64,000 nt of DNA from Streptomyces sp. Q6 (GCF_036967205.1 NZ_CP146022.1:372001-436000); one strand, 5' to 3'. Counted from the stretch's first letter, positions 36,108-47,058 are shown. The notes: a model not told the origin generated them from the letters alone. Numbers and translations: made by a program.

Positions 36108-38799
36108 TCAGCGCAGTCGCCTCAGGTGGGGATCGCGGGCGCGCGCCGGTGCGAGCCGGACGCGCACGTCCAGAGCGGTGACGGCGCCGGGCCGGGCCAG
36201 GACGGGGTTGAGGTCGGCCTCGGCCAGTTGCGGCAGGTCGCTCGCCATGCGGGAGACGCGCAGCAGGAGTTGTTCGAGGCCCTCCAGGTCGACCGGTCCC
36301 CCGCCGCCGTGCCCGAACAGCAGCGGAGCGCAGCGCGGGGCGGTGATCAGGTCGTGGACGTCGTGGTCGGTGAGCGGAGCGAGGCGGGCCGCGTGGTCGG
36401 CGAGGACCTCGGTGGCGGTGCCGCCGAGCCCGAACAGGACCAGCGGTCCGAACACGGGGTCCTGGGCGACGCCGGCGAACAGCTCGATGCCCCGGGCGGC
36501 CAGTGGCTGGACGACGACGCCGGTGAGCAGGTCGCCGAAGCGGGACTCGAAGTCCCGGTAGGCGGCGCGTACTTGGCTGTCGCCACGCAGGTCGAGGTGG
36601 ACGGCGCCCTCCTGCGACTTGTGGAGCAGGCCGGGCCAGTGGGCCTTGAGGACGACGAGGCCGTCGGGGCCCTTGAGTCGTTCGGCGGCGAGGACGGCGT
36701 CGTCCTCGGTCTCGGCCCAGGCCCAGGGCAGTTGCGGGATGCCGTAGCAGTCGAGCAGGGCGGCGCAGGTGCGCGGGTCGAGGAAGCCGCCGTTCTCGTG
36801 GGTCGTGAGCCACTCGTCGACGAGGGCGGTGGCACGGCCCGTGTCGATGCCGTCGAGGTCGGGGACGGTGCCCGCGGGCCGGGCCAGCCAGCGGGCGCGC
36901 CCGGCGGCGTGGGCGAGGGCGCGGGCGGCGGCCTGCGGGTCGGCGTACGCGGGAATGTGGCCCTCGTCGGCGGCGAGCAGGCGTACGGGCTCGGCCTGGT
37001 CGAGGAGGACCGCGGCGACCGGGCGGGCGCGGTCGCGTCCGGCGGCGTGGGTGACGGAGCGGACGAGGTCGTCCCCGGTCGCCGCGGAGACCGCGGTCGG
37101 CACCAGCGCGACGAGGACCGCGTCGACGGACGCCGTGGCGGTCAGCGCTTCGAGGGCGGCGCGCAGCGCGTCTCGGTGACGGCGGCGCCGGCGTCGACGG
37201 GGTTCGTGGCGCGGGCCCCGGGCGGCAGGACGGCGAGGAGCGCGTCGACGAGGGCGGGGGCAGCGGGGGCACGCTCAGTCCGGCCTCGGCGAGGGCGTCG
37301 GCGGCGAGGACCCCGGCGCCCCCGGCGTTGGTGAGGACGGCGACGCGGCTGCCGGTGGGCAGCGGCTGGGCGTGCATCAGGGCGGCGGCGTCCAGGAGTT
37401 CGGGGACGGTGCGCGTGGCGGTGATCCCGGCCTGGGCGAACAGGGCCTGGCGGGTCATGGTGCGGGTGGCGGCGGCCGCCGTGTGCGACGCGGCCGCGCG
37501 GCGGCCCGCCTCGGTGCGGCCCGCGTCGACGGTCAGGACGGGCATGCGGCGGGTGACGCGGCGTGCGGTGCGGGAGAACGCGCGCGGGTTGCCGAACGAT
37601 TCGAGGTGCAGCAGCGCGAGGTCGGTGCGGCCGTCGCTCTCCCACCACTGGAGCAGGTCGTTGCCGCTGACGTCGTACTTGTCGCCCAGCGACACGAAGG
37701 TGGAGGCGCCGATGCCGAGCCGGGCCAGGCCGCCGAGCAGCGCGATGCCGACGCCGCCGGACTGCACGGCGACCCCGGCCGTTCCCGGGCGCGGGTGCGC
37801 GGCGGCGAAAGTGGCGTCGAGGCGCACCCCGGCGTCGGTGTGCGCGAGACCGAGGCAGTTGGGGCCGACCAGGCGCATGCCGTGGGTGCGGCAGGTCTCC
37901 AGGAGCCCGGTGGCCTGGTCGGTGTCGAGCCCGGCGGTGACGACGACCAGGGCGCGCACACCCGCCTTGCCGCAGTCCTCGGCCACGTGCACGACCTGGG
38001 AGGCGGGGACGGCGACGACGACGAGGTCGGGGACCTGCGGCAGCGCGGACACGGACGGCCGGGCGTGCACGCCGAGCACGGCGTGGGCCTCGGGATGGAC
38101 GGCGTACAGGCGGCCGGTGAAGCCGGCGGTGCACAGGTTGCGCAGGACGGCCCGGCCGACGGAGCCGGGGGTACGGCCCGCCCCGACCACGGCGACGCTC
38201 GCGGGGCGCAGCAGCGGTACAAGGCTGGCGACGTCGGCGGCCCGGCCGCGCTCCTCGACGGCGCTCAAGTAGGTGTCGTCCTCGGCCAGTTGGACGGTGC
38301 AGTGCACCTCGGGGCCGTCGAAGCGGCGGGCGGTGCGCAGTCCGAGGTCGGCGAAGACCTTGAGTACCTCGTGGTTCTCGGCGAGCGCGTCCGCGGTGAA
38401 CGCGGTGATGCCTTCGGCGCGCGCCGCCGACACCAGGTGTTCGAGGAGGAGGGTGCCGACGCCGCGGTGGTGCCAGTCGTCGCCGACCGCGAGGGCGATC
38501 TCGGCGAGCCGCGTGCCGGGGGCCCGCTCGTACTCGGCGACCCCGAGCAGTTGTCCGTTGGCCTCGGCGAGCAGTCCGCGGTGCCCGTCCCGGGCCGGGC
38601 CGCACATCCGGTCGGCGGCCCTGCGGGCGGAGCTGCGGCTCACGCCGAAGAAGCGCAGTCGCAGGTTCTGGTCGGACATCTCCTCGTACATGCCCTGCAC
38701 CAGGTCGTGGTCCGCGGCCCGCGGTGGACGGATCCGTGCGGTCGTGCCGTCGGTGAGGAGTGCGTGGACCGGTTCCGTGGTCCCGTGCGTGTCCGTCAT
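36108..38799 (-). CDS. GNAT acetyltransferase fused to ADP-forming acyl-CoA ligase (PatA-like), frame broken twice
   Basis: Read through two breaks this is an 897-residue fusion. The N-terminal GNAT (RIRPPRAADHDLVQGMYEEM, with HHRGVGTLLLEHLV) is followed by the ligase: CoA-binding PASVAVVGAGRTPGSVGRAV, VAVQSGGVGIALLGGLA, and a C-terminal ATP-grasp part (LKAHWPGLLHKSQEGAVHLD, LVLFGLGGTATEVLADHA). The same order is found in Streptomyces PatA-type protein lysine acetyltransferases. One base is missing at the run 37256-37260 and one near 37169. It overlaps hypC by four bases and has a perfect dyad 91-104 bp upstream. Confidence 0.85.
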
Positions 38800-39164
38800 G
38801 GCGTCCGCCCTTCGTCCGGCCGTGCGCTGTCGCGACCAGCCTCGGGCGTGCGCGCCCCGGCCCCCATGGGCTGCCCGGGCACGGCGGTGGGGCCGGTCGG
38901 CCCCACCGCCGGCAGGGGCGCGCCGAGTTCGCTCTCGACGGCGTCGGCCATGGCGCGCAGCACGTCGAGGGTGCGTCGCGCCTCGGCCTCGTCGACGGTG
39001 GTGATGGCGAAGCCGACGTGCACGATCACGTACGTGCCGACGGCGGCTCCGGGGGTGTAGGCGAGGCAGACCTCGCGGCGCAGTCCGCCGAAGTCGACGG
39101 TGGCCATGGGGAGTTCGTGGTGGACGTGGATCTCGGTGATCCTTCCGGGGATGCCCAGGCACAT
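38796..39164 (-). CDS. hypC: hydrogenase maturation chaperone HypC with long C-terminal tail
   Basis: The first 80 residues are a normal HypC: MCLGIPGRITEI with the essential Cys2, then MATVDFGGLRREVCLAY and VGTYVIVHVGFAITTVDEAEA. HypC carries the iron unit with HypD and inserts it into the large subunit. This copy is 122 residues, about 40 longer than usual; the tail is Pro/Gly rich and encodes a 28-bp palindrome that looks like a DosR-type site. AAGGAG precedes ATG 39164, five bases after the hypF stop. Confidence 0.92.
   Translation of the reverse strand: MCLGIPGRITEIHVHHELPMATVDFGGLRREVCLAYTPGAAVGTYVIVHVGFAITTVDEAEARRTLDVLRAMADAVESELGAPLPAVGPTGPTAVPGQPMGAGARTPEAGRDSARPDEGRTP
38883..38910. 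promoter_or_regulatory. 28-bp perfect-arm palindrome containing a DosR-like dyad, inside hypC
   Basis: Two 13-bp arms around GT. The inner 14 bases (38890-38903) are GGGCCGGTCGGCCC, a fully symmetric form of the island dyad, 91-104 bp upstream of the PatA-like start. It suggests a promoter within the 3' part of hypC. Confidence 0.6.
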
Positions 39165-39169
39165 GGTCC

Positions 39170-41465
39170 TCACTCCTTCGTCCCGGCGACACGGGCGGCC
39201 GCGAGGCGGGCCGCGGCGACGGCCGCCTGCCCGTAGCTGATGCCGCCGTCGCCGACGGGGACGGCGGTGCCGACCAGCACGCGCAGGCCCTGGGCGCGCA
39301 GCTGTCGTCGTACGTCGCCGAGGAGGCGCCGGTTGACGAAGCAGCCCCCGCCGAGGCAGACGGTGCGCGGGGCGCCCGACTCGACGGCGCGGCCCACGAG
39401 TTCGGCGGTGGCGCGGGCGAGCGTCTCGTGGAAGGCGGCCGCGAGGTGGGCCGGGCCCGCGCCGTCGGCGCGCCGCCTCAGGAGGTCGGCGAGGGTGGGC
39501 GCGGTGTCGTACACCCACAGTCCGTCGACGCGCACGACGCGGTGGTCGAGGGGGACGGCGCGGGTCCGGCCGGCCGCCGCTTCGAGGGCGACGGCGGCCT
39601 GGCCCTCGTAACTGACGCTGTCGACGAGTCCGACGAGGCTCGCCACCGCGTCGAAGAGGCGTCCCGCGCTGGAGGCGCGCGGGCTGTTCAGGCGGCGCTC
39701 GACCAGGGTGCGGACGGCGGTGATCCGCCGCGGGTCGACGCGGCCGCCGAACAACTCCCGTGTCTCCGGGACCGGGTGGGAGAACTCGGCGCCGTGGAGG
39801 TGGCCGAGCGCGGTGCGCCACGGGTGGCGGACGGCCGCTTCGCCGCCGGGCAGCGGCGCGGTGGCGAACCGGGCGACGCGGCGGTACGTGGTCAGGTCGG
39901 CGACCAGGATCTCGCCGCCCCACAGCGTGCCGTCGTCACCGAGGCCGAGGCCGTCGTAGGCGACTCCCGTGAACGGGCCCGTCAGACCGTGCTCGGCGGC
40001 GCACGCGGCGAGGTGCGCGTGGTGGTGCTGGACGGGTACGAGCGGCAGGTGCCGCTCCCCGGCCCACCGGGTCGAAAGGTAGTCGGGGTGCAGGTCGTGG
40101 GCGACGGCGCGCGGCTCGATGCCGGTGAGCGCGCGCAGGTGGGCGTAGGAGGTGGTGAAGGCGTCGTACGTCGCCGGGTCGGCCAGGTCGCCGCCGTGCG
40201 GGGCGAGATGGGCGCGGCCGTCGGCGGCGAGGGTGAAGGTGTGCTTCGACTGGGCGCCCGCGCCGAGCACCGCGTCCGGCGCCGGGCAGGGCAGCGGTGC
40301 GGGGGCGAGTCCGCGGGCGCGGCGGACGGTGAGTGTGGTGCGGCCGCTCACCTGGGTCACCGAGTCGTCGTAGCGGGCGTGCACCGGGCGGTCGTGGTCG
40401 AGGAAGCCGTCCGCGACCGCGCCGAGCGTGCGGCGGGCCGTCGCCGCGTCGAGGGCGAGGGGCTCTCCGGCACGGTTTCCGCTGGTGACGACGAGCGGCC
40501 GGGCCAGCTCGCGGAGCAGCAGCTCGTGCAGTCCCGTGGTCGGCAGGAACAGGCCGATCCGGTCCGTTCCGGGGTGCACGCCGGGGTGATCCGCTCCCCG
40601 GGCGCGGCCGTCAGCAGGACGATCGGCCGGGCCGGGGAGGCGAGCAGCGCGGCGGCGCCCGCCCCGGTACGGGCGAGGCGGCGCGCCTCGGCCAGGTCGC
40701 GGACCATGACCGCGAGGGGTTTCGCGGGGCGGTGCTTGCGCCGCCGCAGCCGGTCCACGGCGGCGGGATCGGTCGCGTCGCACACCACCTGGTAGCCGCC
40801 GAGTCCCTTGACGGCGACGACACCGCCCGCGTCGACGGTCTTGACGGCCGCGGCGAGCGCGTCCTCGCCGGCCAGGTCGTCCCAGGCGAGGCGGGGGCCG
40901 CAGGCGGGGCAGGCGATCGGCTCGGCGTGGAAGCGCCGGTCGCGCGGATCGGCGTACTCGGCGGCGCAGTCGGCGCACATCGGGAACCGGCGCATGGTGG
41001 TGCGGATCCGGTCGTAGGGCAGGTCCTCGATGATGGTGGCGCGGGGGCCGCAGTCGGTGCAGTTGATGAACGGGTAGCGGTGGCGCCGGTCGCGCGGGTC
41101 GAGGAGTTCGCGCAGGCACGCGGCGCAGAGCGCGGCGTCCGGCGGGATCTCGCGCGCGCCTCCGGCCGCCCGGGGCGGACCGCCGGCGCGCACCTCGAAT
41201 CCGCTGCCGCGCGCCGGCCGCGCCCCGCGCTGCGGGTCGTGCGCACGCCGCGGACCCGGGCGAGCGGCGGGGCCGCCGCCGTCAGGAGACGGGCGAACTC
41301 CTCGACGGCGTGCGGCGGGCCCGCGACGGTCCCGGCGACGTGGCCGTCCACGTTGGCGACCCAGCCGTCCAGGCCGAGTGCGGTCGCGGTGCGATGCACG
41401 AACGGGCGGAAGCCGACGCCCTGGACGATGCCGGTGACCTCGAAGTCGCGGACGGCACGGGGCAC
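39170..41465 (-). CDS. hypF: carbamoyltransferase HypF, frame broken twice
   Basis: HypF makes the carbamoyl group that becomes CN. The parts are in order: acylphosphatase domain ([16 protein letters not shown]), two zinc motifs (LCAACLREL with NCTDCGP, and MCADCAAEY with ACPACGP), a YrdC-like domain ([16 protein letters not shown]) and the Kae1-like domain ([18 protein letters not shown], ending [10 protein letters not shown]). Single missing bases at the run 40583-40586 and near 41216 split it into three frames; repaired length is about 765, normal for HypF. GTG start at 41465, four bases after the endopeptidase gene. Confidence 0.92.
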
Positions 41466-41469
41466 CTGG

Positions 41470-41970
41470 TCACCCCCGCGCCGCGGCGTCGCGGTGCCGG
41501 ACGATCTCCGCCTCGACGTCGGCCGCGAGCGGTTCCACGACGGCGGCGACGGTCGCGGACAGCTCCTCCCCCAGCGTGGTCTCGGCGCACTCCACCGCGT
41601 AGACGACGAGGCGCCGCGGCAACCGGCCGAGGACGCGGGCGAGTTCGACGGCCTCGCCGAGGCCGAGCCCGTGCGAGCTGGTCGTGGGTGGCCGTTCCAG
41701 GTGTTCGGCGTCGAGTTCGATGCGGTGGACGCGGCCCGGGTGCGCGGGGTGCGCGTGCGCGGCGTCCACGACGACCGCGAGCTGCGCCTCGGCCCACAGC
41801 CCGATGAGCCGTGCGGGGTCGCCGTCGCAGGCGGTGAGGACGGTGCCGGGCGGCAACGGCCGCTGCCTGGCCCGCGCTTCGAGCGCGGCGACGACGGCGT
41901 GGCCGACTCCGTCGTCGCGCCGGAACGCGTTGCCCACGCCGATCACCGCGATACGTGTGTGTCCGGTCAT
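41470..41970 (-). CDS. hydrogenase maturation endopeptidase (HyaD/HoxW family)
   Basis: A 166-residue protease from ATG 41970 with GAGGGGAG. The nickel-recognition residues of the family are seen: Asp in GVGNAFRRDDGVGHAVV, Asp in AVVVDAAHA and His in TSSHGLGLGEAVELA. It cleaves the C-terminal tail of the large subunit after Ni insertion; a 12-residue tail is present in HyhL. It is the first gene of the maturation part of the operon, with two dyads upstream in the divergent gap to a stress-protein gene. Confidence 0.9.
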   Translation of the reverse strand: MTGHTRIAVIGVGNAFRRDDGVGHAVVAALEARARQRPLPPGTVLTACDGDPARLIGLWAEAQLAVVVDAAHAHPAHPGRVHRIELDAEHLERPPTTSSHGLGLGEAVELARVLGRLPRRLVVYAVECAETTLGEELSATVAAVVEPLAADVEAEIVRHRDAAARG

Positions 41971-42025
41971 GGCGGACTCCCCTCGGTCCCTCTCACCGTC
42001 GCCGGACGGGCCGGGGGCAGGCACT

Positions 42026-42039
42026 GGGCCGAAGGGCCC
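42026..42039. promoter_or_regulatory. DosR-like dyad in divergent region (endopeptidase / universal stress protein)
   Basis: GGGCCGAAGGGCCC, 56-69 bp before the endopeptidase start and 110-123 bp before the stress-protein start, so it could serve either gene. Confidence 0.55.
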
Positions 42040-42047
42040 AAGGGGTG

Positions 42048-42061
42048 AGGCCGGTTCGTCC
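42048..42061. promoter_or_regulatory. second dyad in the same divergent region
   Basis: AGGCCGGTTCGTCC, a 10 of 14 match to the 34787 site and followed, as there, by a CTTATCGG stretch like the CTTTACGG/CTTGACGG of the two best sites. Confidence 0.45.
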
Positions 42062-42148
42062 CTTATCGGGGTGTCACACGGGTGGCAGCGTGCATCGCAT
42101 CGCGGAGCCCCGACGGCGGGGCGGCCCTTGGGTACGGAGGTGGGGACG

Positions 42149-43012
42149 GTGGAACGTCCGCTGATCGTGGGGGTCGACGGTTCTGAGCCGAGCCTTCAGG
42201 CCCTGGACTGGGCGGTCGACGAGGCGGTGCGGCGGTCCGTCGCGCTGCGCGTCGTGCACGCCTCGCGCTGGGAGTGGTACGAGGGGCACCAGCCGTCCTT
42301 CGACGTGCACCGCCGTTCGGTGCGGCAGTACGCCGAGCACATCGTGGCCCAGGCCGCCGAGCGGGCCGCCCGACGGTCCAGCGAGGTGAAGCTCGACACC
42401 CAGGTGGTGCCCGAGGACCCGTCGGCCGCGCTGATCGAGGCCGCCAAGGACGCGTCGGCGGTGGTCGTGGGCAGCCGGGGGCGCGGTGTGCTCTCCGGCC
42501 TGCTCCTGGGATCGGTGAGTCTGCCGGTCGCCGCGTACGCCGAGACGCCCGTCGTGGTGGTCCGCGGCGGCGACGCGAACCTCAGCGCCGGGTTCGGGCA
42601 GATCACGGTGGGCGTCGGCGAGGCCCGACAGGCGACGGCGGCCCTGGAGTTCGCGCTGCGCGAGGCCGAGCTGCGCGGCGCGGAGGTGTTCGCCGTACGG
42701 ACCTGGCGCTGCCCCGCGCACGAGGGCGTCGCGTATCCGACGTCCGACAGCGAGGCCCACCAGGTGCGCGCCGAGAACGAGCTGGAGAGCGCCCTCGGCG
42801 CTCCCCGGGCCGCGCACGCGTCGGTCCCTCTGCGGGCGCACGCCCACGAGGGCCGCGCGCGGGACGTGCTCCTGGAGGCCTCGGCCCTGTCCGACCTGCT
42901 GGTGGTCGGCGCGCGGCGCAGGGACGGCCGCGTCGGTCTGCAACTCGGGCCGGTCAACCACGCGGTGCTGCACCACAGCGCGTGCCCGGTGGCGATCGTC
43001 CCGCACGACTGA
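42149..43012 (+). CDS. tandem-domain universal stress protein
   Basis: A 287-residue protein with two USP domains. The GTG at 42149 has GGAGG eight bases upstream. Domain 1 opens with RPLIVGVDGSEPSLQALDWA and has the intact ATP motif GSRGRGVLSGLLLGS; domain 2 (ITVGVGEARQATAALEFAL) ends LVVGARRRDGRVG, a degenerate motif. USPs of this type belong to the DosR regulon in mycobacteria and act in slow-growth or hypoxic survival. It is divergent from the hydrogenase maturation genes. Confidence 0.92.
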   Translation: MERPLIVGVDGSEPSLQALDWAVDEAVRRSVALRVVHASRWEWYEGHQPSFDVHRRSVRQYAEHIVAQAAERAARRSSEVKLDTQVVPEDPSAALIEAAKDASAVVVGSRGRGVLSGLLLGSVSLPVAAYAETPVVVVRGGDANLSAGFGQITVGVGEARQATAALEFALREAELRGAEVFAVRTWRCPAHEGVAYPTSDSEAHQVRAENELESALGAPRAAHASVPLRAHAHEGRARDVLLEASALSDLLVVGARRRDGRVGLQLGPVNHAVLHHSACPVAIVPHD

Positions 43013-43082
43013 CTGACCGGAGGCCGGCGGGAAACCCGCGCTCCGACCCCGTACACCCGAGACCCCTTTCTGAGGAGCCCCG

Positions 43083-45452
43083 ATGGCGAAGGACCTGTCG
43101 AAGCGCGGCCTGGCGGCGCTCGACGCGCACTGGCGCGCCGCCAACTACCTGGCCGTGGGCCAGATCTATCTGCTCGACAACCACCTGCTCACCGAACCCC
43201 TCACGGCCGACCACATCAAGCCACGCCTGCTCGGCCACTGGGGCACCTCGCCCGGTCTCAACCTCGTGCACACCCACCTCAACCGTGTCGTCAAGGAACG
43301 CGACCTGGACGCCCTGTGCGTCTGGGGGCCGGGACACGGCGGTCCCGCCGTGCTGGCCAACTCCTGGCTGGAGGGCAGCTACACGGCGACGTACCCGGAC
43401 GTGACGCGGGACGCGGCGGGCATGGCGCGGCTCTTCAGGCAGTTCTCGTTCCCCGGCGGGGTGCCGAGCCATGTCGCGCCCGAGACGCCGGGCTCGATCC
43501 ACGAGGGCGGCGAGCTCGGCTACTCCCTGGCGCACGCCTACGGAGCCGCTCTGGACAACCCCCGGTTGCTGGTGGCGTGCGTGATCGGCGACGGTGAGGC
43601 GGAGACCGGGCCGCTCGCCGCGTCCTGGCACTCCAACAAGTTCCTCGACCCGGTGCACGACGGAGCGGTCCTGCCGATCCTCCATCTGAACGGCTACAAG
43701 ATCGCCAACCCGACGGTGCTGTCCCGGCTGCCCGAGGCCGAGCTCGACGAACTGCTTCGCGGGTACGGCCACGAGCCGATCCACGTGAGCGGCACCGACC
43801 CCATGCGGGTCCACCGGGACATGGCGCGCGCCTTCGACCGGGCCGTCGACCGGATCCAGGCGGTGCGGAGTCAGGCCCGCGCGAACGGCGGCACGGAGCA
43901 CGGCCGGCCCCGCTGGCCGATGATCGTGCTGCGCACCCCGAAGGGCTGGACGGGGCCCGGCATCGTCGATGACGAGCCGGTCGAGGGGACCTGGCGCTCG
44001 CACCAGGTACCGCTCGGCGGGGTCCGCGAGAACCCGGACCACCTGCGGCAGTTGGAGGCGTGGCTGCGCTCGTACCGCCCGCGGGAGCTCTTCGACGCGC
44101 AGGGCCGGCCCGTGCCCGCCGTCCTGGAGTACGTCCCCGAGGGCACACGGCGGCTGGGCGCCACCCCGCACGCCAACGGCGGGCTGCTCACCCGGGATCT
44201 GCCGACGGCCCCGCTGGAGCGCTTCGCCGTCCCCGTCGACAAGCCGGGCAGCACGCTGCACGAACCCACGCGCGTCCTCGGCGGACTCCTCGCGCAGGTC
44301 ATGGCGGACACCGCTGACCGCCGCGACTTCCGCGTGGTGGGACCCGACGAGACGGCCTCCAACCGGCTCGACGCCCTCTTCGAGGTCACCGGCAAGGCGT
44401 GGCAGGCAAGGACGGTGGCGACCGACGAACATCTGGCGCGCGACGGCCGGGTGATGGAGATCCTGTCCGAACACCTCTGCCAGGGCTGGTTGGAGGGCTA
44501 TCTGCTGACCGGCAGGCACGGCCTCTTCTCCTGCTACGAGGCGTTCGTGCACATCGTCGACTCGATGGTCAACCAGCACATCAAGTGGCTCAGGACATCA
44601 CGGGAGTTGGCCTGGCGGGCTCCCGTGCCGTCGCTCAACTACCTGCTCACCTCGCACGTGTGGCGCCAGGACCACAACGGCTTCTCGCACCAGGACCCCG
44701 GGTTCGTGGACCACGTCCTCAACAAGAGTCCCGACGTCGTACGGGTGTACCTGCCGCCGGACGCCAACACGCTGCTGTCCGTGGCCGAGCACGTGCTGCA
44801 CAGCCGCGACTACGTCAATGTCGTCGTCGCCGGCAAGCAGCCCACCTTCGACTGGCTCTCCCTGGACGAGGCCCGCGCCCACTGCGCGCGCGGCGCCGGG
44901 GTGTGGGAGTGGGCGGGCACGGACGACGGCAGCCGCGACCCGGACGTCGTGCTCGCCTGCGCGGGCGACGTGCCGACCCAGGAGGTCCTCGCCGCGGCAG
45001 GGCTGCTGCGCACCCACCTGCCGGAGCTCGCGGTCCGCGTCGTCAACGTCGTCGACATGGCCCGGCTGATGCCGAAGGAGGAACACCCGCACGGCATGCC
45101 GGACTTCGAGTACGACGCCCTGTTCACCGCGGACAAGCCGGTGATCTTCGCCTACCACGGCTACCCGTGGCTGATCCACCGCCTCGCCTACCGCCGCTCC
45201 GGCCACCGGCACCTGCATGTGCGCGGCTACAAGGAGTCCGGCACCACGACCACGCCGTTCGACATGGTCGTCCGCAACGATCTCGACCGCTACCGCCTCG
45301 TCATGGACGTCATCGACCGGGTCCCGGGACTCGCCGTGCGCGCCGCGGCCGTCCGGCAGACCATGGCCGACGCCCGGACCCGCCACCACGCCTGGATCCG
45401 TGAGCACGGCACCGATCTGCCGGAGGTCGCCCACTGGTCGTGGACGGGCTGA
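43083..45452 (+). CDS. xfp: D-xylulose-5-phosphate/D-fructose-6-phosphate phosphoketolase
   Basis: A 789-residue thiamine-diphosphate enzyme of normal length. It splits xylulose-5-P or fructose-6-P with phosphate to acetyl-phosphate plus an aldose phosphate. Motifs seen are [34 protein letters not shown], the ThDP-Mg motif [11 protein letters not shown] with [24 protein letters not shown] and [13 protein letters not shown]. The ribosome-binding site is GAGGAG. Among stress genes it may supply acetyl-P, and hence ATP, when respiration fails; it could also take xylulose-5-P from the xylA route. Confidence 0.96.
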   Translation: MAKDLSKRGLAALDAHWRAANYLAVGQIYLLDNHLLTEPLTADHIKPRLLGHWGTSPGLNLVHTHLNRVVKERDLDALCVWGPGHGGPAVLANSWLEGSYTATYPDVTRDAAGMARLFRQFSFPGGVPSHVAPETPGSIHEGGELGYSLAHAYGAALDNPRLLVACVIGDGEAETGPLAASWHSNKFLDPVHDGAVLPILHLNGYKIANPTVLSRLPEAELDELLRGYGHEPIHVSGTDPMRVHRDMARAFDRAVDRIQAVRSQARANGGTEHGRPRWPMIVLRTPKGWTGPGIVDDEPVEGTWRSHQVPLGGVRENPDHLRQLEAWLRSYRPRELFDAQGRPVPAVLEYVPEGTRRLGATPHANGGLLTRDLPTAPLERFAVPVDKPGSTLHEPTRVLGGLLAQVMADTADRRDFRVVGPDETASNRLDALFEVTGKAWQARTVATDEHLARDGRVMEILSEHLCQGWLEGYLLTGRHGLFSCYEAFVHIVDSMVNQHIKWLRTSRELAWRAPVPSLNYLLTSHVWRQDHNGFSHQDPGFVDHVLNKSPDVVRVYLPPDANTLLSVAEHVLHSRDYVNVVVAGKQPTFDWLSLDEARAHCARGAGVWEWAGTDDGSRDPDVVLACAGDVPTQEVLAAAGLLRTHLPELAVRVVNVVDMARLMPKEEHPHGMPDFEYDALFTADKPVIFAYHGYPWLIHRLAYRRSGHRHLHVRGYKESGTTTTPFDMVVRNDLDRYRLVMDVIDRVPGLAVRAAAVRQTMADARTRHHAWIREHGTDLPEVAHWSWTG

Positions 45453-45479
45453 CGTCGGCCGACCCGAAAGGAACCCGCC

Positions 45480-46333
45480 ATGTCCCGCCGCCCCCTCGTC
45501 GTCGGTGTCGACGGCTCCGCCGAGAGCCAGGACGCCGCCGACTGGGCGGCCCGCGAAGCGCTGCGTCGCGGACTGCCCCTGCACGTCCTGCACGCCGGGG
45601 CCGACCCCGGCGCCGGCCCTCGCACCTGCCCGAGCTCGACGCGCCGGCCGCGCGAGCGGACGCGGCGCTGCGCGAGATCCCGCTCCGTCTCACCTACGCG
45701 CACCCCGCGTTGGAGATACGGGCCCTGCGCGACGCCGGTCCACCGGTGGAGGCGCTGGTCGCCGCCGCGGACGGCGCGTCGCTCGTGGTGGTGGGCTCGC
45801 GCGGGCTCACCGGTCTCGCCGGGCATCTGGTGGGGTCGGTGGCGACGGCCGTCTGCGAGCACGCGGCGACACCCGTGGTGCTGGTGCGGGCCGGCGACAG
45901 CGCGCGCGACGAGGCGCGCCCCGTCGTCGTCGGGGTGGATCTCGCGCATGCGAGCGACGCCCTGTTCGAGACCGCCTTCGAGACGGCCGCGGCACGGAGT
46001 GTGCCGCTGCGTGTGATGCACGCGTGGACACTGCCCGCGCTGCGCGGCTACGCGCCCGGAGTGCCGCTGCCGGGCGACGCCGCCGAGCGCGAGACGGCGA
46101 AGCTCACGGCGCTCGGCCGGGCCCTGCAACCCTGGCAGCACAAGTTCCCGCAGGTCGACGCCGAGGAGCGGCTCGTCTACGGGCATCCGGGACATCAGCT
46201 GGTGAAGGCCTCCACGGCGGCCGGGCTGGTGCTGGTGGGCCGGCCCCTGAGGGCGGGCCCGCATCTGGGTGCGACGACGCACACGCTGATCCGTCACGCG
46301 GCCTGCCCGGTCGTCGTCGTCCCGCACACCTGA
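45480..46333 (+). CDS. tandem-domain universal stress protein, frame broken once
   Basis: Starts at ATG 45480 (MSRRPLVVGVDGSAESQDAA) with AAGGAA. After HVLHAGADPGAG the frame shifts by one at the C run 45617-45619 and continues as HLPELDAPAARADAALREIP. Repaired length is 284. Domain 1 keeps the ATP motif GSRGLTGLAGHLVGS; domain 2 (VVVGVDLAHASDALFETAFE) ends with LVGRPLRAGPHLGAT. It lies 27 bases after xfp, so they are likely co-transcribed. Probably a sequence error rather than decay. Confidence 0.85.
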
Positions 46334-46356
46334 CGTACGCGACACCTGACGTACGC
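46326..46356. repeat. 16-bp tandem duplication at the end of the stress-protein gene
   Basis: ACACCTGACGTACGC occurs at 46326-46340 and again at 46342-46356. The first copy contains the stop codon. It lies between convergent genes. Confidence 0.8.
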
Positions 46357-46362
46357 GGCGGT

Positions 46363-47058
46363 TCACTCGTCGCTGACGCGGCGCCGCTCCTGTGTCTGGG
46401 TCGCGATCACCGCGGCCTGGATGCGGCGCTCCACGCCCAGCTTCGCGAGCAGGCGGGAGATGTGGTTCTTGACGGTCTTCTCCGCGAGGTAGAGCCGCCG
46501 GCCGATCTGGCGGTTGGTCAGCCCCTCGCCGATCAGGCCGAGGATCTCCCGCTCCCTGGGGGTGAGCCCTTCGAGCGCGTCCGGCTCCGCGGCCTTCGCG
46601 TGCTCGCCGCGCAGCCGGGCCATCAACTGGGCGGTGGCCGTCGCGTCGAGCAGCGACTGCCCGGTGGCCACGGTGCGTACGGCGTTCACCAGGTCGGAGC
46701 CCTGGATCTGCTTCAGGACGTACCCGGAGGCGCCCGCCATGATCGAGTCGAGCAGCGCCTCCTCGTCGTCGAAGGACGTGAGCATCAGACAGGCCAGGTC
46801 CGGCAGGTCCGAGCGGAGCTGCCGGCAGACGGTCACGCCGTCGCCGTCGGGCAGCCGGACGTCGAGCACGGCGACGTCCGGGCGCAGCGCGGGAACCCGC
46901 GCGAGGGCCTGGGCGATGGTCGCCGCCTCGCCGACGACGCTGATGTCCTCCTGGTCCTCCAGGAGGTCGTGCACTCCCCTGCGGACCACCTCGTGGTCGT
47001 CGAGGAGGAAGACCCGTATCGGTGTCCGCGGGCTGTCGGGGCGGCCGCTCTCCGTCAT
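46363..47058 (-). CDS. osdR: NarL/LuxR-type response regulator, DosR/OsdR-like
   Basis: A 231-residue response regulator. The receiver has phosphoacceptor D66 in [12 protein letters not shown] and K116 in GYVLKQIQG. The output HTH reads [20 protein letters not shown] followed by [10 protein letters not shown]194, K197 and N198 match the base-contacting K179, K182 and N183 of M. tuberculosis DosR. In S. coelicolor the equivalent OsdR controls a low-oxygen/stress gene set with PPDK and USPs. The ribosome-binding site precedes ATG 47058. Divergent from a USP and PPDK; the kinase gene is 4 kb away. Confidence 0.88.
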   Translation of the reverse strand: MTESGRPDSPRTPIRVFLLDDHEVVRRGVHDLLEDQEDISVVGEAATIAQALARVPALRPDVAVLDVRLPDGDGVTVCRQLRSDLPDLACLMLTSFDDEEALLDSIMAGASGYVLKQIQGSDLVNAVRTVATGQSLLDATATAQLMARLRGEHAKAAEPDALEGLTPREREILGLIGEGLTNRQIGRRLYLAEKTVKNHISRLLAKLGVERRIQAAVIATQTQERRRVSDE

